Positions 42,218-50,100 of a stretch of DNA of 55,253 nt are shown one piece after another. Position 1 is the stretch's first letter. Each line of letters begins with the position of its first letter. Position numbers and translations under genes: made by a program. Source of the DNA: a virus. The stretch spans positions 1-55,253 of IMG/VR virus record IMGVR_UViG_3300042923_001283. One strand, given 5' to 3'. The notes below the pieces were generated by a model, which ran no database searches, was not told where the DNA came from, and was given only the letters and a program-made list of their open reading frames with translations.

Positions 42218-42480
42218 CTAACTCCAAGATGGTTCTGGTTTATTATCTGGTGTAACACTGTCACTTTCGTAATCAGAATCAAGAATAAGTTTTGTACCAT
42301 TTTGCGTAAGTTTCATCAACAAGACTTCAAAATCACTTAGATATATTAAAGAATCTAAATCGTGAGTTGATTTGTAATCGATTGTCCATCCCTCTTTATC
42401 AAACTTAGTCCATTGGTCTGCACAATGGATTGAAGTACCATGAATTGATTTTTCTCAATAACATTGAGGTAATCTCGCAT
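42218..42480 (-). pseudogene. Small early gene split by an A-run frameshift
   Basis: ATG 42480 follows AAAGGAG. The frame MRDYLNVIEK meets an A5 run; one frame over the protein continues SIHGTSIHCADQWTKFD ... YLSDFEVLLMKLTQNG to TAG 42218. A missing A in the run (A6 to A5) explains the break. It would be about 87 aa. Function unknown; could be a sequencing error. Confidence 0.6.
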
Positions 42481-42692
42481 GAGTTGTTCTCCTTTCCTTT
42501 TAATTTTGTAAATACTGTGAAGTCTGTTTACTTATATAAATCAGATTGATAAAGTCATGTTGAGGCCTTTACTATAAACAAAGTCCTCAACTCCTATAAT
42601 CACCCAAGAGCGTTTTCCAGGACTGTCGCTCTTGGGATTTTTTATTCTTAAGACTAATCCTTTAAAATGCCATTCTTAACAAAGATGTTTCT
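42481..42692. other. Leader with plus-oriented terminator
   Basis: CCCAAGAGCG (42603-42612) and CGCTCTTGGG (42627-42636) form a perfect 10-bp stem followed by ATTTTTT on the plus strand. No gene seen in the rest. Confidence 0.6.
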
Positions 42693-42773
42693 TCATGAAC
42701 GCTTCAATTTATCTTTATATCGACGGGAAAACAGTTTACCCATTCTCCTTTTACGTTTCTTTTTATTAGCCAT
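42693..42773 (-). CDS. 26-aa highly basic peptide
   Basis: Frame MANKKKRKRRMGKLFSRRY continues to TGA; 17 of 26 residues are K or R. A weak GGGAG lies 11 bases upstream. Could be a small nucleic-acid-binding peptide or chance. Confidence 0.4.
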   Translation of the reverse strand: MANKKKRKRRMGKLFSRRYKDKLKRS

Positions 42774-42819
42774 TACTTAGTAAACTCCCGAATTTTGCCT
42801 GGAATGATTAACTGCATTT

Positions 42820-42906
42820 TTATCCATGTAGGCTTGTTTTTCTTGAACAGCCTTTACAATTTTCCAGTAAATCATCCAATTTGTAGAGAAGTTGGAGACG
42901 GTTCAT
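42820..42906 (-). CDS. 28-aa CxxC peptide
   Basis: ATGA overlap with the upstream gene stop. MNRLQLLYKLDDLLENCKGC resembles the start of small phage zinc-finger proteins. An overlapping frame continues KQAYMDKNAVNHSRQNS, so the gene may be frameshifted. Confidence 0.4.
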   Translation of the reverse strand: MNRLQLLYKLDDLLENCKGCSRKTSLHG

Positions 42907-43262
42907 TTCCCAGTTCCACTTATTTTCAATATCTCCAATGCCTCTGAAATGAAATCTTTTGGATTATCCGATTCCAATCCGTATTCCAAAAGATAAATGA
43001 CTGCTTCCTTACGATCCATCTCGTTTTGAATGTATTTCAATCCATCTGCCATCTCTTCCAGAATCATTTGTAACCAATCATATTTGTAATTGCTTCTAAG
43101 CGGTTTTTTGTATTTATCAAAGCCGTAATCATCCTGTTTGTAAGCAATCTTTTTTAAGGTCTGAAGCATCTTATCTGAAACATTGTGAATCTCTTTATAA
43201 CCAGGAATAAGATGTTTTAAAGGTTCAATTGTTTCCATCTGGTTAGCTTTTAAGTCGCTCAT
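42903..43262 (-). CDS. Hypothetical helical early protein
   Basis: 119 aa. YDWLQMILEEMADGLKYIQNE and KEAVIYLLEYGLES are helical with E/D residues reminiscent of MazG/all-alpha NTP-PPases, but the metal motif is not clear. Coupled by RBS AGGAGGTTAAT to the preceding gene. Confidence 0.6.
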   Translation of the reverse strand: MSDLKANQMETIEPLKHLIPGYKEIHNVSDKMLQTLKKIAYKQDDYGFDKYKKPLRSNYKYDWLQMILEEMADGLKYIQNEMDRKEAVIYLLEYGLESDNPKDFISEALEILKISGTGK

Positions 43263-43263
43263 A

Positions 43264-43443
43264 TTAACCTCCTACTCTTTCAGACATATTTTTTCTTGCC
43301 TCTTCAAGCCTTTTTCGAATAACTTGCTGTTTAGCGATTCTAATTTTTTCTGGAACAGGTCCACAATCGGGACAGGTGTCAATCTGGGTGTAAAAACTAC
43401 CAGTAGAGTGGACCACGTGTGTACCGTTACATAATGGGCACAT
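43264..43443 (-). CDS. 59-aa zinc-ribbon protein
   Basis: MCPLCNGTHVV and DTCPDCGPV give two CxxC pairs, followed by a basic helix (RIAKQQVIRKRLEEARKN). RBS TAGGAGG. Between the DnaC-like and the 119-aa gene in the replication operon. Probably nucleic-acid binding. Confidence 0.75.
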   Translation of the reverse strand: MCPLCNGTHVVHSTGSFYTQIDTCPDCGPVPEKIRIAKQQVIRKRLEEARKNMSERVGG

Positions 43444-43452
43444 AGTAGCCTC

Positions 43453-44253
43453 CTAAAATTGTTTTCTACGAAAATCTTTCCCGTTCATTTTGATAATTTC
43501 CGTGTTATCGAGAATCCTAGAAAAGTTACGCTCGTTCACTTTGATTTCTAAATCAGCGCTTTTTAAATTAGTCGTGTAAATGGTGCTCTTCCCAGCCCGA
43601 CTATCGACTACTTCAAAAATTTTCGTTTGAGCCCAATTGTCATTTTCGTATCGTTTGTTGGTATATTCAGCGCCCAAATCATCTAAAACTAGAAGATCCA
43701 CTTGTTGTATGTACTCGAATAAGTCCTCTTCCGACAGATTTGATTTGCTGTTGTATGTCTCTTTAATCTTGGTTAGTAGCTTAGGTACCGATAAAAACAA
43801 ACATGAATACCCTGCATCTAAGAGAAACTTTGTAGCAGCATAAGACAGATGACTCTTCCCAGTTCCATAGGTACCAACCAGTAAAAGGTTTTTAGCTTCG
43901 CTCGGATTGAAAAGACGTACAAAATCTCTGATTTTCTGTTTTGCCTCGACCAATTCCTTGCTGGGTGGAATGTAAGTTTCAAAGGTTGCCCGTTTAAGGT
44001 TTTCATTAACCAACGAATTTTGATCAAACACATCTTTTACTTTTCGCTTCGTCATCCTGGTATGAGCTTCTATCGTCTGCTGAGCAAGTATTTTATCTTC
44101 AGCTGCAATATACTTACAATAAAAACAAAATGGTTCCTCCGTTACTGGATCTAGTTGCATACGGCGACGACAATTATCATTACTGCAACGTTGGTCAGTT
44201 ATCTTAGGGAGATTAACCGTTTCGATGGTGATCGATTCTTTTACGGATTTCAC
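43453..44253 (-). CDS. DnaC-like helicase loader
   Basis: 266 aa. N-terminal zinc finger (C23, C28, C43, C46), then an AAA+ ATPase: Walker A GTYGTGKS at 127-134, Walker B LLVLDDLGAE near 187-196, arginine-finger region ERNFSRIL. Loads the host DnaB-type helicase at the phage origin. Follows the DnaD-like gene by 14 bases. Confidence 0.9.
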   Translation of the reverse strand: MKSVKESITIETVNLPKITDQRCSNDNCRRRMQLDPVTEEPFCFYCKYIAAEDKILAQQTIEAHTRMTKRKVKDVFDQNSLVNENLKRATFETYIPPSKELVEAKQKIRDFVRLFNPSEAKNLLLVGTYGTGKSHLSYAATKFLLDAGYSCLFLSVPKLLTKIKETYNSKSNLSEEDLFEYIQQVDLLVLDDLGAEYTNKRYENDNWAQTKIFEVVDSRAGKSTIYTTNLKSADLEIKVNERNFSRILDNTEIIKMNGKDFRRKQF

Positions 44254-44267
44254 ATATTCACCCCATT

Positions 44268-45104
44268 TTAAAAATCGTAAACGTATTCACTTTCAGCTTT
44301 AGGCTTACTTGTTGCATCAGGTCCTTCTCTTTTCCTGCGAAATTCAGCATCAAGGGCTTGTACATCTTGAAGGGTCCAAACACCTCTATTTGCCCATTCT
44401 TTTAAAATGCTATCAGCATATTTCCAGCGCTTTCCTTGGAGTAAAGCTCTCTTCATAGCTTCTAATACCAACTCCGCACTTAGGTCTTGAATCCACTTAA
44501 TAATTGCCTCGCTCATATAAGGGTTAATCATTCCGAAGTTTTGTTGGTAAAAATCACTAACATCAGCTAACGAAGGATTTTCTTTTTGTTGTTTTTCTTT
44601 TTCTTTTTCTTTTTCTTTTTCTTTTTCTTTTTCTTTTTGCCCCCGTATCGTCGACGTATCGTCTAACGTATCGTGGTACGTATCGTCGACGATACGTGAA
44701 AATAATTCTTTAATGCTATCATTAGGGATTTTTTCGGCAATTAATTTCACCAGTTCTAAATCCTTTACCAGTGACAATTCTTTTTTTACGCAATCCAGAA
44801 TAGGTTTTCCACCTTTGATGAGGTTGTATTTCCCCCAATTAAGAATGGCAATTTCTCTTGTTTCTTTGTTGTATTTAATTAACTGGTGAGAATTTTCAAA
44901 GCGATCTAATAAGTTATTAACTGACTCATTTGAATACCCGATATCAAAAGCTATTTGTTTCTTAGTAATTTGGTAGACTCCTATTTGAGTAGTATTAGGA
45001 TTCGTTAATAGATAAATATAAAAATATTTATCCTCAGGAGTCATTTCTTCCAAAATCTTTGAATCCTGCCAAAATGAAGTGTGTACGTGTCTGTATTTGG
45101 ACAT
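44268..45104 (-). CDS. DnaD-like replisome organiser with internal iterons
   Basis: 278 aa. An N-terminal winged-helix initiator domain (YRHVHTSFWQDSKILEEM) is joined by an (EK)n linker at about residues 156-174 to a C-terminal DnaD-like domain (DVSDFYQQNFGMINPYMSEA, ILKEWANRGVWTLQDVQALD). The linker is encoded next to repeated CGTATCGT motifs that look like origin iterons. It would bind the origin and recruit the DnaC-like loader encoded downstream. Confidence 0.9.
   Translation of the reverse strand: MSKYRHVHTSFWQDSKILEEMTPEDKYFYIYLLTNPNTTQIGVYQITKKQIAFDIGYSNESVNNLLDRFENSHQLIKYNKETREIAILNWGKYNLIKGGKPILDCVKKELSLVKDLELVKLIAEKIPNDSIKELFSRIVDDTYHDTLDDTSTIRGQKEKEKEKEKEKEKEKQQKENPSLADVSDFYQQNFGMINPYMSEAIIKWIQDLSAELVLEAMKRALLQGKRWKYADSILKEWANRGVWTLQDVQALDAEFRRKREGPDATSKPKAESEYVYDF
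44586..44637. repeat. Hexanucleotide CTTTTT microsatellite in the DnaD-like gene
   Basis: About eight near-perfect CTTTTT units coding for a Lys-Glu run. Changes by whole units keep the frame, so slippage would alter linker length, not switch the gene off. Confidence 0.9.
44644..44696. other. Candidate phage replication origin (iterons)
   Basis: CGTATCGT at 44644-44651, 44655-44662, 44667-44674 and 44679-44686, spaced 11-12 bp (about one helical turn), plus the inverted copy ACGATACG at 44689-44696. Iterons inside the initiator gene are known for lambda O-type and other phages. An adjacent A/T-rich microsatellite could be the unwinding element. Confidence 0.65.
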
Positions 45105-45107
45105 GAA

Positions 45108-45287
45108 TTATTGCTCCTTTCGAATGCATATTGCAAAACCATTTTGAATTGATTTCACCTGGTAATGTGGGTACCGAACCATATATTGTAGAACGAGTTT
45201 CTTGAGTTGTTCTTTATCTTTTGCTTCATGGAAAATACGGCTAGGAAATAGGACGCGATACAAATCTTTATTGACTAGCAATTCCAT
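45108..45287 (-). CDS. Hypothetical 59-aa early protein
   Basis: ATG 45287 overlaps the upstream stop (TGATG), so it is coupled. MELLVNKDLYRVLFPSRIFH and HYQVKSIQNGFAICI. No known domain. Confidence 0.65.
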   Translation of the reverse strand: MELLVNKDLYRVLFPSRIFHEAKDKEQLKKLVLQYMVRYPHYQVKSIQNGFAICIRKEQ

Positions 45288-45664
45288 CACCAACCGATCA
45301 TATCTGGGTATTTTCTTCTTAGATAGCTAGCTTTTGCTGATACTGATTTAGGAGCTCTATTTAGCCTTTGCGATAAGTGCGCCACTTTATAAAGGTTTAG
45401 ATGGTTCAAGAGGTAAAACTCTTCATCTGAGCTCCATGGCCCCACAATAACAGGTATTGAAATGGCTACGACCTTTTGTGAGGTTTTTATCGTTTCATCT
45501 GAGATTAATTGAGCAGCTAGCTTCTGCATCGTTATTCCTGATGGGCATACTGTTGAACAATGAACTGGAACTTCACCATTGCCAATTCGATACTGACAGC
45601 CATTGCAGGAATCCAAAAGCCCAGAAATCTCTTTACGAATCACTCGCTTTTCCTCGCGGTTCAT
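45287..45664 (-). CDS. Zinc-finger protein with SANT/Myb-like C-terminus
   Basis: 125 aa. Four cysteines (C20, C23, C36, C40) make an N-terminal zinc finger (NGCQYRIG ... HCSTVCPSG). The C-terminus (WSSDEEFYLLNHLNLYKVAH, APKSVSAKASYLRRK) is SANT/Myb-like. Good RBS (GGAGGATAG). Probable early DNA-binding regulator. Confidence 0.75.
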   Translation of the reverse strand: MNREEKRVIRKEISGLLDSCNGCQYRIGNGEVPVHCSTVCPSGITMQKLAAQLISDETIKTSQKVVAISIPVIVGPWSSDEEFYLLNHLNLYKVAHLSQRLNRAPKSVSAKASYLRRKYPDMIGW

Positions 45665-45776
45665 TTTCTATCCTCCTTTTAGACAAGTCGTTGAATAAAT
45701 ACGTGGTTTAAGATAATATAAAGTTAGACTTTTTCTTAAGGGTTTTTCCTGGAATGATAACTTGTTGCTGCAAGTG

Positions 45777-46559
45777 TCATTCCTTGACCTCGTATCCTCT
45801 AGCTTTTGTTAACAACCCCACAAGAATGGTATTGAACTTCTCCAGAACCCCCATACGGACCATGACATCAATTCCGTTTACCTTCTGTTTAAGAGTGGAT
45901 TCCGCGTACAACTTCCCTTTTTTCTCGTAATATTCAGCATTGATTTTCCTGCGCTCGTTCTCTACTCTTGCTTTCACATCGATTCCGTGTTGAGCTTTTA
46001 ATATTTTATAAATGCCTTTGTAGATTTCATCATGTCCTTGACGGGTATAGCGAGCATATTCATTCACTCTTTCCACAACTTTCGCTGGCTCTGGAACAGC
46101 AGTGAGATTATGGGCTATTGATTGGACATTACTTTCGATGGCATTTATCTTTTGATCACGTAAAGCATTGGATTTTTCTTGCTCTACCATTTGCTGAGCA
46201 ATCATAGCTATCATCTCGACTTGAGACTTAGGTTGTTTGAATCGTTTTTCCACCTCAATGAAATATTTTCGAATTGCTCTCCCCATTTCATTGTTCTGGA
46301 CCATGGCTATTTCTTTTGCGGTATCTAAAGTTAGTATGTAATCTTGCTTCGGACGACCATTTTGGGTTTTTTCCAAAATCGGAAAAAAGTCCTCACCTTC
46401 AATAAATCCATATCTCTCAAATTTTTCTTGGATCCAAGCTGCAAAAACTTTACCGACCAATAATTGTTCATGAAGCTCACGAGCATCCACAACCTTTTCA
46501 CCAGTTGATGATTCATAAACCGGAAGCATTTCATTCGCTACAACTTTTAATCCTTTCAT
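45777..46559 (-). CDS. AntA/AntB-type antirepressor
   Basis: 260 aa from ATG 46559 (AGGAGGT six bases upstream). The AntA/AntB domain is clear: VVDARELHEQLLVGKVFAAW, GFIEGEDFFPI, KQDYILTLDTAKEIAMVQNN. A helical middle and a basic C-terminal domain follow. Antirepressors bind the CI-like repressor to allow lytic growth. A 14-codon frame overlaps its stop by ATGA. Confidence 0.88.
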   Translation of the reverse strand: MKGLKVVANEMLPVYESSTGEKVVDARELHEQLLVGKVFAAWIQEKFERYGFIEGEDFFPILEKTQNGRPKQDYILTLDTAKEIAMVQNNEMGRAIRKYFIEVEKRFKQPKSQVEMIAMIAQQMVEQEKSNALRDQKINAIESNVQSIAHNLTAVPEPAKVVERVNEYARYTRQGHDEIYKGIYKILKAQHGIDVKARVENERRKINAEYYEKKGKLYAESTLKQKVNGIDVMVRMGVLEKFNTILVGLLTKARGYEVKE

Positions 46560-46589
46560 TGTTTGACCTCCTATCAAACTAATAGTCTA

Positions 46590-46739
46590 TTATTCAATGT
46601 TATCTATTCGTTCTAAAATGGATAACTTCAAACGTTTTGGAAGACATTTAAAAACAATTGCCCCTATAACTAATGGGAGTAAGAAATAAAAAATTCCAAA
46701 ATATGCAACTCCAAGCCCACCAACTGTACCTGGCTCCAT
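46590..46739 (-). CDS. 49-aa membrane protein
   Basis: MEPGTVGGLGVAYFGIFYF starts a single long hydrophobic helix, followed by KCLPKRLKLSILERIDNIE. RBS AGGAGGT. Coupled in the early operon. Function unknown. Confidence 0.7.
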   Translation of the reverse strand: MEPGTVGGLGVAYFGIFYFLLPLVIGAIVFKCLPKRLKLSILERIDNIE

Positions 46740-46846
46740 TAATTCGACCTCCTATGAATCTCCTAAACTTTTAGAACTAAATTCCTTCACCAAAAACTGC
46801 ATTATGGCTAAAAAGAGAAGCTCCTCTGGAGCCGAAGTTTTAAACC

Positions 46847-47026
46847 TTAAGCACGTTTTACTAATTCTTCTTGAATCAAAGTTAGTAACGTTTGTTGTCT
46901 TTCCACATATACCTGAACTGGGTCTCCACCAGCTACATGTAAACCGATTCGATGTTCTGCATCTTTTGCCAAGGTAATTAAATCAGAAGTAGATAATTGA
47001 GGTATTCTTGATTGCCACATTTTCAT
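46847..47026 (-). CDS. Hypothetical 59-aa early protein
   Basis: ATG 47026 after GGAAGGTG; the upstream frame to 47068 overlaps the next gene without RBS. Helical (IPQLSTSDLITLAKDAEHRI, QQTLLTLIQEELVK). Family not certain. Confidence 0.65.
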   Translation of the reverse strand: MKMWQSRIPQLSTSDLITLAKDAEHRIGLHVAGGDPVQVYVERQQTLLTLIQEELVKRA

Positions 47027-47040
47027 GTGATTCACCTTCC

Positions 47041-47535
47041 TTAGATGTAACCTTCTGCTTCTATCCAAGCATGTAAATCCTTCTTAAGAACAATAATTTG
47101 ATCATGTTGTTCAGCATTACACCCCCAAGAGTTAGCAACAACAGATGTATAACCCGCAATCGCTTCAGGCAATGATTTGAATGTTTTAATATCTGGAACT
47201 CTTAGTTGACTGCCTTCTATTTTTATGGATTCAAGAAACTCTTCCTTTTCCTTTTGAAATTGATCAACATACTTTTTATTTAATTTTTCAATAGCACCTT
47301 TGTATGGTCTAAACTTAAATGTACCTCTACCAGTTTCTGTGTTAAAATCACACATTTTAGAAACAACGGCCATATTACCTTTTGGCGTAGAATAAACACT
47401 ATTTCCTGCAGATGAATGCCCAAGTAAAACAATTTCCCCCGGTTTGCAGTTATAAAATTTAGATAAAAGCTCCCAATCAAAATAAAATCTCTTTTTTACA
47501 ATGTTAGTATCGTAGGACATAATTGAAGCTCTCAC
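47041..47535 (-). CDS. Hypothetical 164-aa early protein
   Basis: Starts at GTG 47535 with AAAGGAGG eight bases upstream. Mixed alpha/beta (KRFYFDWELLSKFYNCKPGE, EQHDQIIVLKKDLHAWIEAE). No recognised domain. Part of the early leftward operon under Cro/CI control. Confidence 0.65.
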   Translation of the reverse strand: MRASIMSYDTNIVKKRFYFDWELLSKFYNCKPGEIVLLGHSSAGNSVYSTPKGNMAVVSKMCDFNTETGRGTFKFRPYKGAIEKLNKKYVDQFQKEKEEFLESIKIEGSQLRVPDIKTFKSLPEAIAGYTSVVANSWGCNAEQHDQIIVLKKDLHAWIEAEGYI

Positions 47536-47554
47536 TTTTAAGCCCTCCTTTTAC

Positions 47555-47743
47555 TTAGCCGTTGGATATTTCAGACATTACTTCCGTAAGTTCCTGGAAC
47601 AGTTCCGTGACTGGCATTTTTCTTTCCCCCCAAATCCTCAGATACTTTATTGCAGCTTCAGAATCGAAATAAGAAAGCTCTGCGATTTTGGTCGGAATCA
47701 TGCTCCGTTTTTTAAGAATTTCGTGATCAATAGGTAGTTCCAT
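47555..47743 (-). CDS. Hypothetical 62-aa early protein
   Basis: ATG 47743 after AAGGAGG. Helical and acidic (EILKKRSMIPTKIAELSYF, MPVTELFQELTEVMSE). Probably early regulatory; second gene after Cro. Confidence 0.65.
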   Translation of the reverse strand: MELPIDHEILKKRSMIPTKIAELSYFDSEAAIKYLRIWGERKMPVTELFQELTEVMSEISNG

Positions 47744-47790
47744 CAAATTCCTCCTTTCTTAAAATTAGAAATGGGTAAACTAAAATGAAA

Positions 47791-48027
47791 TTAATTATTT
47801 GCCATTTTGGCAATTTCGCGTTCAAAAAAAAGCTCACCAATTGGAGTATTTAATATTTCTGACACTAAAGCTAATTTATCTGCAGAAAATTTAATTCGCC
47901 CTGTTTCTAGATAATAATATCCATTCGGGCTGTCATATCCTAATAAATCAGCCATTTTTTCTAATGAAATGTTAGCTGTTTTCCGCAATTTTTTAATTTT
48001 TTCGATATCGACAACAATATTTTTCAT
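47791..48027 (-). CDS. Cro-like XRE regulator
   Basis: 78 aa HTH protein (IKKLRKTANISLEKMADLLG, YYYLETGRIKFSADKLALV). Divergent from the CI-like gene with four operators between them, the usual lytic/lysogenic switch. Its 3' end carries a fifth operator-like palindrome (47799-47813). Confidence 0.88.
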   Translation of the reverse strand: MKNIVVDIEKIKKLRKTANISLEKMADLLGYDSPNGYYYLETGRIKFSADKLALVSEILNTPIGELFFEREIAKMANN

Positions 48028-48048
48028 TTATTCTCACCGCCTTTATAT

Positions 48049-48151
48049 TTACCATTTTGGCAATTAGATACTTTTATATTATTTTACCGAAATGGCAAAG
48101 TCAATACTGATTTTACCGATTTGGCAAAAATATTTTTTACCATATTGGTAA
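48049..48151. promoter_or_regulatory. CI/Cro operator array
   Basis: Four copies of TTACC-N5-GG(C/T)AA: 48049-48063, 48084-48098, 48113-48127, 48137-48151. Together with a perfect TTGCC-ATTTT-GGCAA at 47799-47813 inside cro this gives five sites. Divergent promoters must overlap them. Confidence 0.85.
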
Positions 48152-48214
48152 ATGTTATTATTTAAGTAGTTAATATCAAATAACTTAGTATTTATAAAAG
48201 AAAAGGTGTTTACT

Positions 48215-48598
48215 ATGAGTATTTTGGGGAACCGTTTAAAACATCTTAGAGAAAAATCTAATTATTCACAGAAAAGAGTTGCTGACACTATTGGTATATC
48301 TAACGTTCAGCTTTCTCGTTATGAGTCTGGTGATAGAAATCCTGATCCTGAATTAATAGCAAAATTCGCTGATTATTATGATGTTACAACGGATTATTTA
48401 CATGGTAGGACTGATAATCCGAAAAGTTCTCAAAGTAAGTTATCTAATACTAGCGAGAAAGACCATGATAAAGAATTCCAAGACTTCATTAACGACCCCG
48501 AACTTAAACGTTGGTATAAAGATTTACCTAAATCCAGCGAAGAGGACTTGCAGAAGCTTCGTAAAATGTGGGAGATCATGAAAGGCGAAGGAAAATAA
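48215..48598 (+). CDS. CI-like repressor
   Basis: 127 aa from ATG 48215 (AAAAGGTG upstream). The N-terminal HTH is clear (NRLKHLREKSNYSQKRVADT, VQLSRYESGDRNPDPELI). The short C-terminus (PKSSEEDLQKLRKMWEIM) matches ImmR-type repressors which are cleaved by an ImmA-like protease, and such a gene lies downstream. Confidence 0.88.
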   Translation: MSILGNRLKHLREKSNYSQKRVADTIGISNVQLSRYESGDRNPDPELIAKFADYYDVTTDYLHGRTDNPKSSQSKLSNTSEKDHDKEFQDFINDPELKRWYKDLPKSSEEDLQKLRKMWEIMKGEGK

Positions 48599-48630
48599 AA
48601 TAATTATATAAAACAGGATAAGGAAAACAA

Positions 48631-49383
48631 ATGAATACTTTTTTAAAGCTAGTGGATTTGTTTAAGGACGGGAAGAATACTTCTATTGACCTTATTGTAT
48701 TACTCATTGCTTTTGGACTAGCAATTATCCCAATAATAATGAAATTGCTTAAAATTACTTCATTAAATGATTTCGATAGATTATTCGTCCCTAAGAATGA
48801 GCGAGGTATACAGCAATTTATTGTTCAAATTAAAGATTATATATTATTTTCATCAATGTATATTTTTTTAGGGATTTTCTTCTCTCTAACAATGCAATAC
48901 AAACCAATATACAATTTGGCTAATGGGTACATTTCAGTTTTATTTATAATGGTATTTGGTTTAAGCTTTTTTGTTATTTTGTTTAAAGTTGTTCTAACTG
49001 AATTATTAGGTAAAGGGAAATTCAATTATTATTCTATATTTTCAAAAATTCTCTTTAATACTAATCTGTATCTAGGGATTTATACATTTTCTTTACTTTT
49101 TGCCTTTACCCCACTCAGATGGGACTATTTAAGTTTCCTATTGATAATTCCAGTAATCTTACTTGCCACCTATCGTAACTATCATAAGAAATATGATCAT
49201 GAATATATCTGTACCACTTCTAGTGAGGAACAATTTAATCAATCCATGCTTATATTTAAATATTCTTTAGAGAAAGACAAAATGATTTTTGTTAAGCCAG
49301 ACGACAATTCTTTTAAAGAAGTTTATATGTTTGATAAAACCGCAAATCGATTTTTTAAGTTTACTAAAGTTGAAATATTATAA
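48631..49383 (+). CDS. Membrane protein within the immunity module
   Basis: 250 aa with about five hydrophobic segments (near 20-38, 70-88, 98-120, 140-160, 163-182) and a cytoplasmic C-terminal domain. Lies between the repressor and the ImmA gene and would be expressed in lysogens, a classic place for superinfection-exclusion genes. No family recognised. Own terminator follows. Confidence 0.7.
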   Translation: MNTFLKLVDLFKDGKNTSIDLIVLLIAFGLAIIPIIMKLLKITSLNDFDRLFVPKNERGIQQFIVQIKDYILFSSMYIFLGIFFSLTMQYKPIYNLANGYISVLFIMVFGLSFFVILFKVVLTELLGKGKFNYYSIFSKILFNTNLYLGIYTFSLLFAFTPLRWDYLSFLLIIPVILLATYRNYHKKYDHEYICTTSSEEQFNQSMLIFKYSLEKDKMIFVKPDDNSFKEVYMFDKTANRFFKFTKVEIL

Positions 49384-49413
49384 GAATATCATTTACCTTT
49401 TTTATAAAATAAC

Positions 49414-49445
49414 AAAATGTCCTTAATTTGGACATTTTCTTTTTA
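49414..49445 (+). terminator. Terminator after the lysogen membrane gene
   Basis: AAAATGTCC/GGACATTTT around a seven-base loop, followed by CTTTTTA. Separates the repressor transcript from the ImmA unit. Confidence 0.8.
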
Positions 49446-49474
49446 TTGTAAAAACGAACATACATTCGTATAAT
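49446..49474 (+). promoter_or_regulatory. SOS-like promoter of the ImmA unit (LexA/DinR-like box)
   Basis: -35 TTGTAA (49446-49451), 17-bp spacer, -10 TATAAT (49469-49474). The spacer contains CGAACATACATTCG (49455-49468), one base from the Bacillus DinR consensus CGAAC-N4-GTTCG. LexA binding would repress the protease until DNA damage. Confidence 0.7.
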
Positions 49475-49494
49475 TAAATTGAGGTGACGATTTT

Positions 49495-50100
49495 ATGGAA
49501 TATACCTATACACAATTAGAGGATTTTATTAAACAATTGTACAAACGTCTTTCAATTTCTGATCCAATTGAAATTAACATGATGGAAATTGCTGATAATT
49601 TAAATATCAAACTTCATTTTTATGACGATGGTAGCACAGCAATATGCCGAAAAAGTGTTTTTCATATCTTTATTAATGAACGACTAACAGTTCAAGAAAA
49701 ATGGCAGGACTTTGGCCATGAACTTTGTCATGTTTTACGACATGAAGGCAGTCAAAATGGAATGGTTAAACCTTTTCTTTATTTGCAAGAAAACCAAGCC
49801 GAAAATTTCATGTATTATTTCTGTGTACCTACTTTTATGCTATTAAACTTTAAAATTTCTAGTTTTCTTGATGTGAAAGCTGGAATACCATTTGTTGTTC
49901 AAAACTTTAATGTTACTGAAACATTTGCAGAGGAACGATTAAAGCGATTCAAAAGACAATTACTTCAGTCAAAATCGGATGCTGAACATAGAGCCTATAT
50001 GGAAGCATTATATCCAAAATCTCCCCCCTATTCATACGAAACGAATGCCATTTTAAAAAGGTTAAATATGCTTTTAGAAAAGAAAGGAGTTAGATCCTAA
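49495..50100 (+). CDS. ImmA/IrrE-type metallopeptidase
   Basis: 201 aa. HELCH zinc motif at 75-79 in QDFGHELCHVLRHEG; a downstream ENQAENFMYYF supplies the third ligand region. Cleaves the CI/ImmR-like repressor to induce the phage. SD GAGGTGA. The stop overlaps the next start (TAATG). Confidence 0.9.
   Translation: MEYTYTQLEDFIKQLYKRLSISDPIEINMMEIADNLNIKLHFYDDGSTAICRKSVFHIFINERLTVQEKWQDFGHELCHVLRHEGSQNGMVKPFLYLQENQAENFMYYFCVPTFMLLNFKISSFLDVKAGIPFVVQNFNVTETFAEERLKRFKRQLLQSKSDAEHRAYMEALYPKSPPYSYETNAILKRLNMLLEKKGVRS

Noticed and set aside
44582-44700. Repeats as a CRISPR array
   Set aside because: The units are a hexanucleotide tract and 8-bp iterons within a coding gene; no repeat-spacer pattern. 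No CRISPR array was seen anywhere.
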